Origin: Anoxybacillus mongoliensis
GTDB taxonomy: Bacteria > Bacillota > Bacilli > Bacillales > Anoxybacillaceae
Assembly: GCF_014201515.1 (NCBI RefSeq)
Contig: NZ_JACHEQ010000012.1
Span: 1-64,000 of the forward strand
Length of the DNA stretch: 64,000 nt
Direction of reading: 5' to 3'
Both the position numbers and the translations under genes were made by a program. A model generated the notes under the pieces. That model had not been told where the DNA came from. It worked only from the letters and a program-made list of their open reading frames with translations, and made no database searches. This document shows, piece after piece, positions 55,903 to 64,000 of this stretch. Positions within the stretch are counted from its first letter, which is position 1; the number at the start of each line of letters is the position of its first letter.

Positions 55903-56361
55903 TTGCAACGAGTGACGAACTGTGTATTAGTGAAAGACGGACACGTTCTTTTATTAAAAAAACCTCGGCGTGGTTGGTGGGTAGCGCCCGGTGGGAAAAT
56001 GGAACAAGGAGAATCGATACGTGAAGCTTGTGTGCGAGAATATCGCGAAGAAACAGGCGTTTATTTGAAAAAACCTCAATTAAAAGGCGTATTTACGTTT
56101 GTAATGAAACGAGGGGAAGAAGTCGTTTCCGAATGGATGATGTTTACGTTTTTTGCGGAACATTTTGATGGTGAAAACGTATTACAATGTGAAGAAGGGG
56201 AGCTCGCTTGGCATCCAATTGAACAAATTCCAACATTGCCGATGGCGCCAGGCGATTATCATATTATTGATTATGTCATTAAGGGAACGGGAATCATGTA
56301 TGGCACGTTTACGTATACGGAGGAATTTGAGTTGTTGTCTTACCGACTTGATCCGAGTTAA
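55903..56361 (+). CDS. yvcI: Nudix hydrolase YvcI
   Basis: 152 aa from TTG 55903, GAGGTGAACG upstream. The Nudix box (GGKMEQGESIREACVREYR followed by EETG, about 27-49) is intact, so it should hydrolyse a nucleoside diphosphate derivative. The substrate is unknown; MutT/8-oxo-dGTPase-like members share this size. First gene of the operon, 18 bp before rapZ, as in B. subtilis. Confidence 0.88.
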   Translation: MQRVTNCVLVKDGHVLLLKKPRRGWWVAPGGKMEQGESIREACVREYREETGVYLKKPQLKGVFTFVMKRGEEVVSEWMMFTFFAEHFDGENVLQCEEGELAWHPIEQIPTLPMAPGDYHIIDYVIKGTGIMYGTFTYTEEFELLSYRLDPS

Positions 56362-56379
56362 AGAAAGGGGGAAACAGCG

Positions 56380-57270
56380 ATGAGCACAGGTTCAGCACAT
56401 GTTCAAATGGTTATTATTACAGGGATGTCAGGGGCAGGAAAAACGGTTGCCATTCAAAGTTTTGAAGATTTAGGCTATTTTTGTGTCGATAATTTACCGC
56501 CGACGTTGTTACCGAAGTTTCTTGAATTAATTCGGGAATCGGGCAATAAAATGAATAAAATTGCGCTTGTCATGGATTTGCGGAGCCGTGACTTTTTTGA
56601 CCGTCTTTTTGCTGCACTTGATGATTTAGCAGAAACGTCATGGGTAACCCCACAAATTTTATTTTTAGATGCAAGTGATACAACGCTTGTGAGTCGTTAT
56701 AAAGAAACGCGTCGCTCACATCCCCTTGCCCCTAGCGGATTGCCGCTTGAAGGGATAAAGCTTGAGCGCCAGTTACTTGAAGAATTAAAAGGGCGCGCGC
56801 AAATGATTATTGATACGTCCAACTTAAAACCACGTGAACTGCGTGAAAAAATTGTGCAAACATTCGCTACACCTGCAACGACAACTTTTTCTGTCAATGT
56901 CGTTTCATTTGGTTTTAAATACGGTCTGCCAATTGATGCGGATCTCGTTTTTGATGTTCGTTTTTTACCAAACCCACATTATATCGAGCATATGCGTCCG
57001 AAAACGGGGCTAGATGAGGAAGTATCATCTTACGTTTTGAAGTGGACGGAAACGCAAAAATTTATTGAAAAAGTAACAGATTTGCTTTCGTTTATGCTTC
57101 CACATTATAAACGGGAAGGAAAAAGCCAAGTTGTCATTGCCATTGGATGCACAGGTGGACAGCATCGTTCTGTTACGTTAGCAGAGTATATTGGACGCCA
57201 TTTTGCTGACGAGTATACCACACACGTATCACATCGAGATATTGCAAAAAGAAAGGATATACATCGATGA
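56380..57270 (+). CDS. rapZ: RNase adapter/nucleotide-binding protein RapZ (YvcJ)
   Basis: 296 aa. P-loop [10 protein letters not shown] (about 15-24), the DNLPP motif, and the C-terminal domain with [10 protein letters not shown] near 254-263 define the family. In E. coli RapZ controls GlmS through a small RNA; in B. subtilis YvcJ binds and hydrolyses GTP and affects competence. AAAGGGGG upstream, 4-nt overlap with yvcK. Confidence 0.94.
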   Translation: MSTGSAHVQMVIITGMSGAGKTVAIQSFEDLGYFCVDNLPPTLLPKFLELIRESGNKMNKIALVMDLRSRDFFDRLFAALDDLAETSWVTPQILFLDASDTTLVSRYKETRRSHPLAPSGLPLEGIKLERQLLEELKGRAQMIIDTSNLKPRELREKIVQTFATPATTTFSVNVVSFGFKYGLPIDADLVFDVRFLPNPHYIEHMRPKTGLDEEVSSYVLKWTETQKFIEKVTDLLSFMLPHYKREGKSQVVIAIGCTGGQHRSVTLAEYIGRHFADEYTTHVSHRDIAKRKDIHR

Positions 57271-58232
57271 AAAAAATTGTTGTTATCGGTGGGGGGACGG
57301 GTCTTCCTGTATTGCTCCGGGGGCTCAAACAATACGACGTCGATTTAACAGCGATTGTTACTGTTGCAGATGACGGTGGAAGTTCGGGAAGGTTGCGCGA
57401 TGAACTTGATATGCCCCCACCTGGAGATATTCGTAATGTGCTTGCTGCTCTTTCTGACGTAGAACCGCTTATTATCGAATTGTTTCAACATCGATTTGAA
57501 AATGGAAACGGGTTATCAGGTCATTCGCTTGGCAATCTAATTTTAGCAGCGATGACGTCGATCACTGGCGATTTTGTACGTGCTGTCCGTGAAATGGGGA
57601 AAGTGCTCAATGTACGTGGAAAAGTGTTGCCAGCCGCTAATGAAAGTGTCGTTTTGCATGCTGAAATGGAAGATGGGACGATCGTATCGGGTGAGTCAAA
57701 AATTCCGTATTCGGGGAAAAAAATTAAACGTGTATTTTTAACCCCCGAAAATATCGAACCACTTGAAGAAACGGTTACAGAATTACGGACGGCAGACTTA
57801 ATTGTTATTGGACCCGGCAGTTTATACACGAGCATTTTACCGAACTTACTCGTTCCTAAAATTGGCGAAGAGGTATGTAAATCGAAGGCGAAAAAAGTAT
57901 ATATATGCAACGTCATGACCCAGGCAGGGGAAACATTAAACTATACGGCGAGCGATCATGTACAAGCGCTTTATGATCATATGGCGTGTGCATTTTTAGA
58001 TGCCGTCATTGTCAATGATGCCCCGATTTTGCCAGAAACAAAAGAGCGATATGCGAAAGAATTTGCTGCACCGGTCGTTTGTGATACACGAGAGTTAGAA
58101 GCGCTCGGTTTACAAGTCATTTGTGATGCGCTCATTGATGAACGAGATGGAACGGTGCGTCATGATACGAAAAAAATAGCGGCGTTGCTCGTTTCGCTTC
58201 TTGCACCTCCTTCGCACGACACACATGTATAG
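57267..58232 (+). CDS. yvcK: Gluconeogenesis factor YvcK
   Basis: 321 aa. In B. subtilis it is required for growth on gluconeogenic carbon and for normal cell shape; it binds UDP-sugars. The N-terminal [16 protein letters not shown] and [15 protein letters not shown] motifs, [12 protein letters not shown] and [13 protein letters not shown] are diagnostic. Coupled to rapZ and followed within a few bases by whiA. Confidence 0.94.
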   Translation: MKKIVVIGGGTGLPVLLRGLKQYDVDLTAIVTVADDGGSSGRLRDELDMPPPGDIRNVLAALSDVEPLIIELFQHRFENGNGLSGHSLGNLILAAMTSITGDFVRAVREMGKVLNVRGKVLPAANESVVLHAEMEDGTIVSGESKIPYSGKKIKRVFLTPENIEPLEETVTELRTADLIVIGPGSLYTSILPNLLVPKIGEEVCKSKAKKVYICNVMTQAGETLNYTASDHVQALYDHMACAFLDAVIVNDAPILPETKERYAKEFAAPVVCDTRELEALGLQVICDALIDERDGTVRHDTKKIAALLVSLLAPPSHDTHV

Positions 58233-58244
58233 GAGGTGGAATCG

Positions 58245-59207
58245 TTGTCGTTTGCATCAGAAACGAAGAAAGAACTAACGAGTATTGAAGTGAAGCCTTG
58301 TTGTTTAAAGGCGGAGTTATCGGCTTTAATTCGAATGAACGGTTCCATTTCATTTTCAAACCGGCGTTTATTGTTAAATATTCAAACAGAAAATGCTGCA
58401 ATCGCAAGGCGTATTTATACGTTATTAAAAAAAGGATACAACGTAGCAGTCGAGTTACTTGTGCGTAAAAAGATGCGCTTAAAGAAAAATAATGTATATA
58501 TCGTGCGTGTTGTCGAAGGAACATCTGAATTGTTATCGGATTTAAAAATTATGGAAGAAGGATTTTCGTTTGTCCGTTCCATTTCACCGGGGCTTGTTCA
58601 AAAAAAATGTTGCAAGCGTTCGTATTTGCGCGGAGCTTTTTTGGCGGGGGGATCTATCAACAATCCAGAAACATCGTCTTATCATTTAGAAATCTTCTCT
58701 CTATATCGTGAACATAACGAATCGCTTTGTGAACTGATGAACACGAACTTTCATTTACATGCGCGCACACTCGAGCGAAAAAAAGGGTTTATTACGTATT
58801 TAAAAGAGGCAGAGAAAATAGCGGAGTTTTTAAGCATTATCGGAGCGCATCAAGCGCTACTCCGCTTTGAAGATGTGCGCATCGTGCGCGATATGCGCAA
58901 CTCCGTCAATCGTCTTGTTAATTGCGAAACGGCGAACTTAAACAAAACGATTGGAGCGGCTTTACGTCAAGTCGAAAATATTCGTTATATTGACGAGACG
59001 ATTGGACTTGATCAACTCCCAGAAAAACTTCGTGAAATTGCAAAATTGCGCATCGAATATCAAGACGTGACATTAAAAGAGCTTGGAGAAATGGTTTCAG
59101 GGGGGAAAATTAGCAAATCTGGCATTAACCATCGTCTGCGCAAACTGGATGAAATTGCTGAACGACTTCGTGCCGGCCAGCCGATTGATTTTCATAAATC
59201 TTTATAA
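58245..59207 (+). CDS. whiA: DNA-binding protein WhiA
   Basis: 320 aa from TTG 58245, with AGGAGGTGG ending 5 nt before; the protein then begins [11 protein letters not shown] like its relatives. Contains the homing-endonuclease-like (LAGLIDADG fold, inactive) domain with [23 protein letters not shown] and a C-terminal helix-turn-helix ([26 protein letters not shown]). In Bacillus it influences division and chromosome segregation. Confidence 0.95.
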   Translation: MSFASETKKELTSIEVKPCCLKAELSALIRMNGSISFSNRRLLLNIQTENAAIARRIYTLLKKGYNVAVELLVRKKMRLKKNNVYIVRVVEGTSELLSDLKIMEEGFSFVRSISPGLVQKKCCKRSYLRGAFLAGGSINNPETSSYHLEIFSLYREHNESLCELMNTNFHLHARTLERKKGFITYLKEAEKIAEFLSIIGAHQALLRFEDVRIVRDMRNSVNRLVNCETANLNKTIGAALRQVENIRYIDETIGLDQLPEKLREIAKLRIEYQDVTLKELGEMVSGGKISKSGINHRLRKLDEIAERLRAGQPIDFHKSL

Positions 59208-59226
59208 ACTATGGGAGGAATGCATG

Positions 59227-59484
59227 ATGGTAGAAAAACAAGTGGAAGTACGGTTAAAAACAGGATTGCAAGCGCGTCCAGCTGCGTTGTTTGTTCAAGA
59301 AGCGAACCGCTTTTCAGCTGATATTTATATTGAAAAAGACGGTAAAAAAGTGAATGCGAAAAGCATTATGGGATTGATGAGTTTAGCGATCCATTCAGGA
59401 GCCGTCATTACCATTTATGCAAACGGATCCGATGAGCAAGAAGCGTTAAATAAGCTTGTTCAATATGTTGAGCAAGAATCATAA
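59227..59484 (+). CDS. crh: HPr-like catabolite repression protein Crh
   Basis: 85 aa from ATG 59227 (GGGAGG upstream; an ATG at 59224 is adjacent). HPr fold, but residue 15 is Gln instead of the PTS histidine (TGLQARP), the Crh hallmark, while Ser46 in NAKSIMGLM is kept for HPrK/P. Crh-Ser-P is a CcpA corepressor. The frame is open upstream into whiA, but those codons have no start signal. Ends at a terminator shared with clpP. Confidence 0.96.
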   Translation: MVEKQVEVRLKTGLQARPAALFVQEANRFSADIYIEKDGKKVNAKSIMGLMSLAIHSGAVITIYANGSDEQEALNKLVQYVEQES

Positions 59485-59485
59485 T

Positions 59486-59520
59486 AAAACAAGGCGGGGG
59501 AACCGCCTTGTTTTATTTTT
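59486..59520. terminator. Bidirectional terminator between crh and clpP
   Basis: AAAACAAGGCGG / CCGCCTTGTTTT stem (59486-59497, 59503-59514), A/T runs on both sides, overlapping the clpP stop codon. Confidence 0.92.
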
Positions 59521-60103
59521 CATCAACGCGCGTTAATACGCGGTCAATTAAACCGTATTCTTTTGCCTTTTCTGCTGTCATAAAGTTATCACGATCTGTA
59601 TCGCGCTCGATCACTTCGATCGGTTGCCCTGTATTTTCAGATAAGATGCGGTTTAATTTGTCGCGCAAGAATAAAATGCGTTTCGCTGCAATTTCAATTT
59701 CTGTTGCTTGACCTTGCACGCCACCGAGTGGTTGGTGAATCATGATCTCACTATTTGGCAATGCGAAACGTTTTCCTTTAGCGCCGGCCGCAAGTAAAAA
59801 CGCTCCCATAGAAGCTGCCATACCGATACAAATCGTTGATACGTCTGGCTTAATAAATTGCATCGTATCATAAATCGCCATGCCCGCTGTAATCGAACCA
59901 CCAGGACTGTTAATGTAAAGAGAAATGTCTTTTTCAGGATCCTCGGCTGCTAAAAATAAAAGCTGAGATACGATTGAGTTTGCTACATGATCGTCAATCG
60001 GACTTCCTAAAATAATAATGCGGTCTTTTAATAAGCGAGAGTAAATGTCATATGCGCGTTCTCCACGGCTCGTCTGTTCAATAACTGTAGGAATTAAGTT
60101 CAT
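59513..60103 (-). CDS. clpP: ATP-dependent Clp protease proteolytic subunit ClpP
   Basis: 196-aa serine peptidase that forms a 14-mer barrel with ClpC/ClpX. The catalytic Ser is in [12 protein letters not shown], His in [10 protein letters not shown], and the N-terminus [22 protein letters not shown] is typical. AGGAGGAAG lies upstream on the minus strand. Controlled by CtsR (see operator). Monocistronic, convergent with crh. Confidence 0.97.
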   Translation of the reverse strand: MNLIPTVIEQTSRGERAYDIYSRLLKDRIIILGSPIDDHVANSIVSQLLFLAAEDPEKDISLYINSPGGSITAGMAIYDTMQFIKPDVSTICIGMAASMGAFLLAAGAKGKRFALPNSEIMIHQPLGGVQGQATEIEIAAKRILFLRDKLNRILSENTGQPIEVIERDTDRDNFMTAEKAKEYGLIDRVLTRVDEK

Positions 60104-60143
60104 GCTCTTCCTCCTCCGATAGATCGTTTTTTATGTACTTTTA

Positions 60144-60173
60144 TCATACAAAAAAGGTCAATAAAGGTCAAAT
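60144..60173 (-). promoter_or_regulatory. clpP promoter with CtsR operator
   Basis: On the minus strand: TTGACC (60167-60172 complement), 17-bp spacer, TATGAT (60144-60149 complement). The direct heptad repeat GGTCAAT-AAA-GGTCAAA (60157-60173 on +) is the CtsR heat-shock box and covers the -35 region. Confidence 0.88.
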
Positions 60174-60315
60174 GAAATGCCTTTTATTTATATGTATTCG
60201 CGTTTTTTCTTCTGCATCCCTTCTTTCATCGTTTCCGCTTTTTGAAATTTTAAACGTCACCGCTATTGCATTTTTTTTTCGTCTTCACTATAATGGTAAG
60301 TGCATTTATTATTAT

Positions 60316-60387
60316 GCCCTCGTAGTGTAGTGGATAGCACGAGAGATTCCGGTTCTCTTAGCGTGGGTTCGAATCCTGCCGAGGGCG
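60316..60387 (+). tRNA. tRNA-Arg (anticodon CCG)
   Basis: 72-nt cloverleaf: acceptor GCCCTCG / CGAGGGC, D arm GTGT/GCAC, anticodon stem AGAGA/TCTCT with loop TTCCGGT (anticodon CCG, positions 60349-60351), T arm GTGGG-TTCGAAT-CCTGC. CCA is not encoded. A tRNA-Arg also lies near clpP in B. subtilis. Confidence 0.96.
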
Positions 60388-60394
60388 TCAGTCA

Positions 60395-60426
60395 CCCCCT
60401 GCTTACATAGCAAGCAGGGGGTTTTT
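60395..60426 (+). terminator. Terminator after tRNA-Arg
   Basis: CCCCCTGCTT / AAGCAGGGGG stem (60395-60404, 60412-60421) with TTTTT. Confidence 0.92.
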
Positions 60427-60622
60427 ACTTTATTACATAAAAAAATAAAGTCCGGTGAGCCACACCGGACGAATGGATGAATTTTGCGAGGCTTGCTCGC
60501 TTGTTCTATAAGAATGATAACATGCCGTCGGTGCATATGCATAGTAGAAAAAACATCCAATATGTTTTTATCGTCTCTCCCTAAAAGAGATGATAAAATG
60601 AGGATGAAGGGAGATGGCATGA

Positions 60623-61903
60623 ATGGAGATGCAATTAACGCAAAGGCAAGAGCTAAAAGTTGCGTTGACAAAAGAGCTTGTACAGGCGATTGAATTGTTG
60701 CAATATTCGACGCTAGAGTTACAATCGCTTTTACATGAGCAGGCGCTTGAAAATCCATTTATCGAGCTACGCGAACGAAAACGAACGGTTAATAAGCGAC
60801 GAGAACGAACGGATCAGAAACATTATATCGAAAATGTAAGCGTTTTTAATCGTTCACTCGCTTCTCATTTGCATGCCCAACTTGTCGGAATGTATATATG
60901 TGACAAAGAGAGAAGAGCACTTGATTATTTAATTGCGTCACTTGATGAATATGGTTATTTGCATACAACAATTGCAGAGGCGGCTTGCCATCTTCAAATA
61001 GAAGAAACGATCGTGTCGCGAGCGCTTCATATGTTACGCTCACTTGATCCTGCTGGGGTAGGAGCGGAAAATTTGCCGCATTGTCTATATTTACAACTCA
61101 TTCGTCTTCCTCAAAGGGATGAGTTAGCAGAGACGATTGTGACGGAGTATTTTGAACCGTTTGTCAATAAAAAGTGGAAAGAAATAAAAGCGAAACTAGG
61201 GGTGGAGTTAGCGGATTTACAGCGAGTGTGGGAGCTTATTCGTACGCTTCATCCACGCCCAGGAAGTTTGTATAACGATGAACAAATGACGTACATTGTG
61301 CCTGATGTCATCGTGTCATATAGTAATGGGGCATGGAGTGTAACGATAAATGAAGACATCATTCCAACAATCGTATGGAATGAATCGTACGAACGAAAAG
61401 TACAGACGGATGATCCGCGTGTTCAAAAATATATTGAAGAAAAAAGACAACAGTTTCTTTGGATTCAACGTTGTTTAACTCAGCGAGCCACGACGATTGA
61501 GCAAATTGCATGTGAGCTCGTTTATCGACAACGCGATTATTTTGAGAAAGGTTCGCTCCATATGAAGCCACTTACGATGCGCGAAGTTGCAACGGCGCTA
61601 AACATTCATGAATCGACTGTCAGTCGCGCAGTGAAGAATAAATATATGCAAACCCCCCACGGTTTAATTGACATGCGTCGCTTTTTTACAAGCGGTGTGG
61701 ATGAACATGCGTCCCAAGAAAAAGTAAAAAGCTTAATTGCGGAATTAATTAAGCAAGAAAATGGGCAAAAACCTCTTTCTGATCAAAACATTGCTGATTT
61801 ACTCGAGCAACGCTACAATATTTGTGTAGCGCGGCGAACGGTTGCGAAATATCGTGAACAACTTCATATTCCGCCAGCTTCGAAACGAAAGCAATATGCA
61901 TGA
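60623..61903 (+). CDS. sigL: RNA polymerase sigma-54 factor (SigL/RpoN)
   Basis: 426 aa, start at ATG 60623 (AAGGGAG upstream). Gln-rich N-terminal activator-interaction region (LTQRQELKVALTKELVQAIELLQYSTLELQSLL), central core-binding part, a helix-turn-helix (TMREVATALNIHESTVSRAVKNKYMQTPHG) and the RpoN box ARRTVAKYREQL near the C-terminus. Recognises -24/-12 promoters and needs enhancer-binding activators. Followed 12 bp later by the glutaredoxin-like gene. Confidence 0.95.
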   Translation: MEMQLTQRQELKVALTKELVQAIELLQYSTLELQSLLHEQALENPFIELRERKRTVNKRRERTDQKHYIENVSVFNRSLASHLHAQLVGMYICDKERRALDYLIASLDEYGYLHTTIAEAACHLQIEETIVSRALHMLRSLDPAGVGAENLPHCLYLQLIRLPQRDELAETIVTEYFEPFVNKKWKEIKAKLGVELADLQRVWELIRTLHPRPGSLYNDEQMTYIVPDVIVSYSNGAWSVTINEDIIPTIVWNESYERKVQTDDPRVQKYIEEKRQQFLWIQRCLTQRATTIEQIACELVYRQRDYFEKGSLHMKPLTMREVATALNIHESTVSRAVKNKYMQTPHGLIDMRRFFTSGVDEHASQEKVKSLIAELIKQENGQKPLSDQNIADLLEQRYNICVARRTVAKYREQLHIPPASKRKQYA

Positions 61904-61915
61904 AGGGGACAAAAC

Positions 61916-62149
61916 ATGAAAGTCGTCGTATATTCGAAAGAAAACTGCTGTCTTTGCGATGAAGCCAAATCTATCCTTCGCGAGTTACAAGTGGAGTGGG
62001 AAGAAGTCGATATTTATAAAGATGAGCGATTACTCGAACAGTACCATCTTATGATTCCTGTCATTGAAATCGATGGACATATCGTTGCGTACGGTCGCAT
62101 TCACAAAGATGTCATAAGAAAGCGATTACAACAAATGCGAAGCAGTTGA
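61916..62149 (+). CDS. Glutaredoxin-family (DUF836-like) thiol protein
   Basis: 77 aa. Redox motif CCLC (CxxC) near residues 11-14, a cis-proline segment MIPVIEIDG near 45, thioredoxin fold. AAGGGGAC upstream. Such small glutaredoxin-like proteins lie next to cggR in several Bacillaceae. Probable reducing or disulfide role; no partner is known. The cggR promoter -35 box overlaps its stop codon. Confidence 0.85.
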   Translation: MKVVVYSKENCCLCDEAKSILRELQVEWEEVDIYKDERLLEQYHLMIPVIEIDGHIVAYGRIHKDVIRKRLQQMRSS

Positions 62150-62174
62150 ATAACGTTTCACTTCCTGTTACAAT
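62146..62174 (+). promoter_or_regulatory. cggR-gap promoter
   Basis: TTGAAT (62146-62151), 17-bp spacer, TACAAT (62169-62174). It would start transcription near 62181, upstream of the CggR operator. Confidence 0.8.
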
Positions 62175-62209
62175 AAAGTTGTAGCAGGGGTGAATTTTTT
62201 TAGATCAAG

Positions 62210-62245
62210 TGGGACACAATATGACATAGTGGGACTTAAAACGTC
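62210..62245 (+). promoter_or_regulatory. CggR operator
   Basis: Tandem half-sites TGGGAC-N6-TGAC-N4-TGGGAC-N6-CGTC, close to the B. subtilis operator CGGGAC-N6-TGTC-N4-CGGGAC-N6-TGTC. It lies downstream of the start point, so CggR would block elongation. Fructose-1,6-bisphosphate should relieve it (family knowledge). Confidence 0.82.
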
Positions 62246-62284
62246 CAGATAGAGAAAAAAGTGAGTAAAAAGGAAGAATAAGTC

Positions 62285-63316
62285 ATGCGACAATGGATTG
62301 ATGTTCAACGAAAATTGTTGCCTGATCTTCTCGCTATTATGCAAAAACGATACGAAATTTTGCAACATATTCGCCTAATGCAACCGATCGGGCGCCGAAC
62401 GTTATCACTAAACTTAGGTATTAGCGAGCGTGTCTTGCGATCGGAAGTGCAGTTTTTAAAAGAACAAAACTTAGTTGATATTACAGCTGCAGGCATGAGT
62501 GTCACTTCAGAAGGAAACGATGTACTCATGCAACTCGAAGATATGATGCGAGAAGTGTTAGGGCTAAAAGAGTTGGAAAGAAAAATAAAAAAGAAGCTTC
62601 CTGTCGAAGACGTCATTGTTGTCGTTGGTGATAGCGATCAGTCTCCTTGGGTGAAAAGAGAGATGGGAAGAGCTTGTGTCTCACGTATAAAGCACTCACT
62701 AAAAGGAAATGACATTGTGGCAGTAACTGGTGGAACAACCCTTGCTGCGGTTGCTGAAATGATGACACCTGATGTCAAATACCGCGATGTACTATTTGTT
62801 CCAGCGCGCGGTGGACTTGGAGAAGATGTAACAAATCAAGCAAACACAATTTGTGCGCGCATGGCGGAAAAAGCGATGGGACATTATCGCTTGTTACATG
62901 TTCCTGATCAATTAAGTGCTGAAACGTATCAATCAATTATTGAAGAGCCTGCCATTAAAGAAGTGCTTGAATTAATTAAGTCATCAACGATCGTCATTCA
63001 CGGTATAGGTGACGCGAAAACGATGGCGGAGCGAAGAAAAACTCCTCCAGAAGAAATGACAAAAATTGAACAAAGCAAAGCAGTAGCTGAAGCATTTGGA
63101 TATTATTTTAATCAACATGGAGAAGTTGTTCATAAAGTAAATACAGTCGGTATTCAACTGGAAGACGTGCGCCACGTTCCTTGTGTCATTGCAGTCGCAG
63201 GAGGCGCTTCGAAAGCAAAAGCAATTCAAGCGTATATGAAACAGGCAAATCGGTGCATCTTAATTACAGATGAAGGTGCAGCAAAACAGTTAGTACGGGA
63301 TAATTCATCCCTCTAA
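62285..63316 (+). CDS. cggR: Central glycolytic genes regulator CggR
   Basis: 343 aa SorC/DeoR-type repressor of the gapA operon. The N-terminal winged helix (RIGRRTLSLNLGISERVLRSEVQFLKEQN, about 38-66) is followed by a sugar-phosphate-binding domain (TGGTTLAAVAEMM, VPARGGLGEDVTNQANTI). AAGGAAGAATAAGTC precedes the ATG. Autoregulated through the upstream operator; gap follows after 36 bp. Confidence 0.95.
   Translation: MRQWIDVQRKLLPDLLAIMQKRYEILQHIRLMQPIGRRTLSLNLGISERVLRSEVQFLKEQNLVDITAAGMSVTSEGNDVLMQLEDMMREVLGLKELERKIKKKLPVEDVIVVVGDSDQSPWVKREMGRACVSRIKHSLKGNDIVAVTGGTTLAAVAEMMTPDVKYRDVLFVPARGGLGEDVTNQANTICARMAEKAMGHYRLLHVPDQLSAETYQSIIEEPAIKEVLELIKSSTIVIHGIGDAKTMAERRKTPPEEMTKIEQSKAVAEAFGYYFNQHGEVVHKVNTVGIQLEDVRHVPCVIAVAGGASKAKAIQAYMKQANRCILITDEGAAKQLVRDNSSL

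Positions 63317-64000
<684 letters not shown>

Overview
The window is a chromosomal segment of a low-to-mid GC, probably thermophilic Bacillaceae. Anoxybacillus is the best guess (inference): gene content and order follow the Bacillus subtilis degV-comF-flagellin-secA-prfB, uvrBA-hprK-lgt, his and yvcIJKL-crh-clpP blocks, proteins resemble Geobacillus/Anoxybacillus, and base composition looks well below Geobacillus. Almost everything is on the + strand; the minus-strand genes are an HD-GYP-like protein, a RacA-like protein and clpP.

Layout. 1-1660: two hairpin terminators and a lone IS200/IS605-type tnpB with a probable omega-RNA tail, sitting just upstream of degV. 1662-4578: degV, comFA, comFC (comFB absent). 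4661-12627: a flagellar accessory block unlike the B. subtilis order: a 1846-residue FliK-like protein with nine roughly 100-residue tandem repeats, an FlhB C-domain homologue, a second FliS-like chaperone, a second flagellin and a YaaR-family protein. Sigma-D-like promoters can be seen before the giant gene and before the chaperone. 12639-22395: the standard late flagellar block yvyF-flgM-flgN-flgK-flgL-yviE-fliW-csrA-(61-aa ORF)-hag-flaG-fliD-fliS-fliT-unknown. hag carries a complete group I intron (P, Q, R, S elements) near its 3' end. The first 45 nt of that intron re-encode the flagellin C-terminus and a stop codon, so spliced and unspliced mRNA both encode a 285-aa flagellin.

22430-36741: HD-GYP-like gene (minus), hpf, a heptad-repeat coiled-coil protein, secA, prfB (with the programmed +1 frameshift), a YitT-family gene, cccB, ftsE-ftsX-M23 peptidase, ctpB, racA-like (minus), minJ and csbA. 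36849-46537: uvrB-uvrA, yvlA/C/D-type membrane proteins, hprK-lgt-yvoD-ppaX-yvoF. 46690-53096: a compact his operon (hisZGDBHAFI, no hisC) behind a promoter with two inverted repeats. 53180-59484: yvcD, trxB, a Nudix gene, rapZ-yvcK-whiA-crh. 59513-64000: clpP (minus, CtsR operator), tRNA-Arg(CCG), sigL/rpoN, a glutaredoxin-like gene, cggR with its operator, and the start of gap.

How it works together: sigma-D promoters, FlgM, FliW-CsrA and two FliS-type chaperones control the switch to flagellin synthesis. The extra FliK-like/FlhB-C/FliS/flagellin set looks like a self-contained secretion-control and filament module added to it. The most unusual items are this module and the coding-mimic group I intron in hag.
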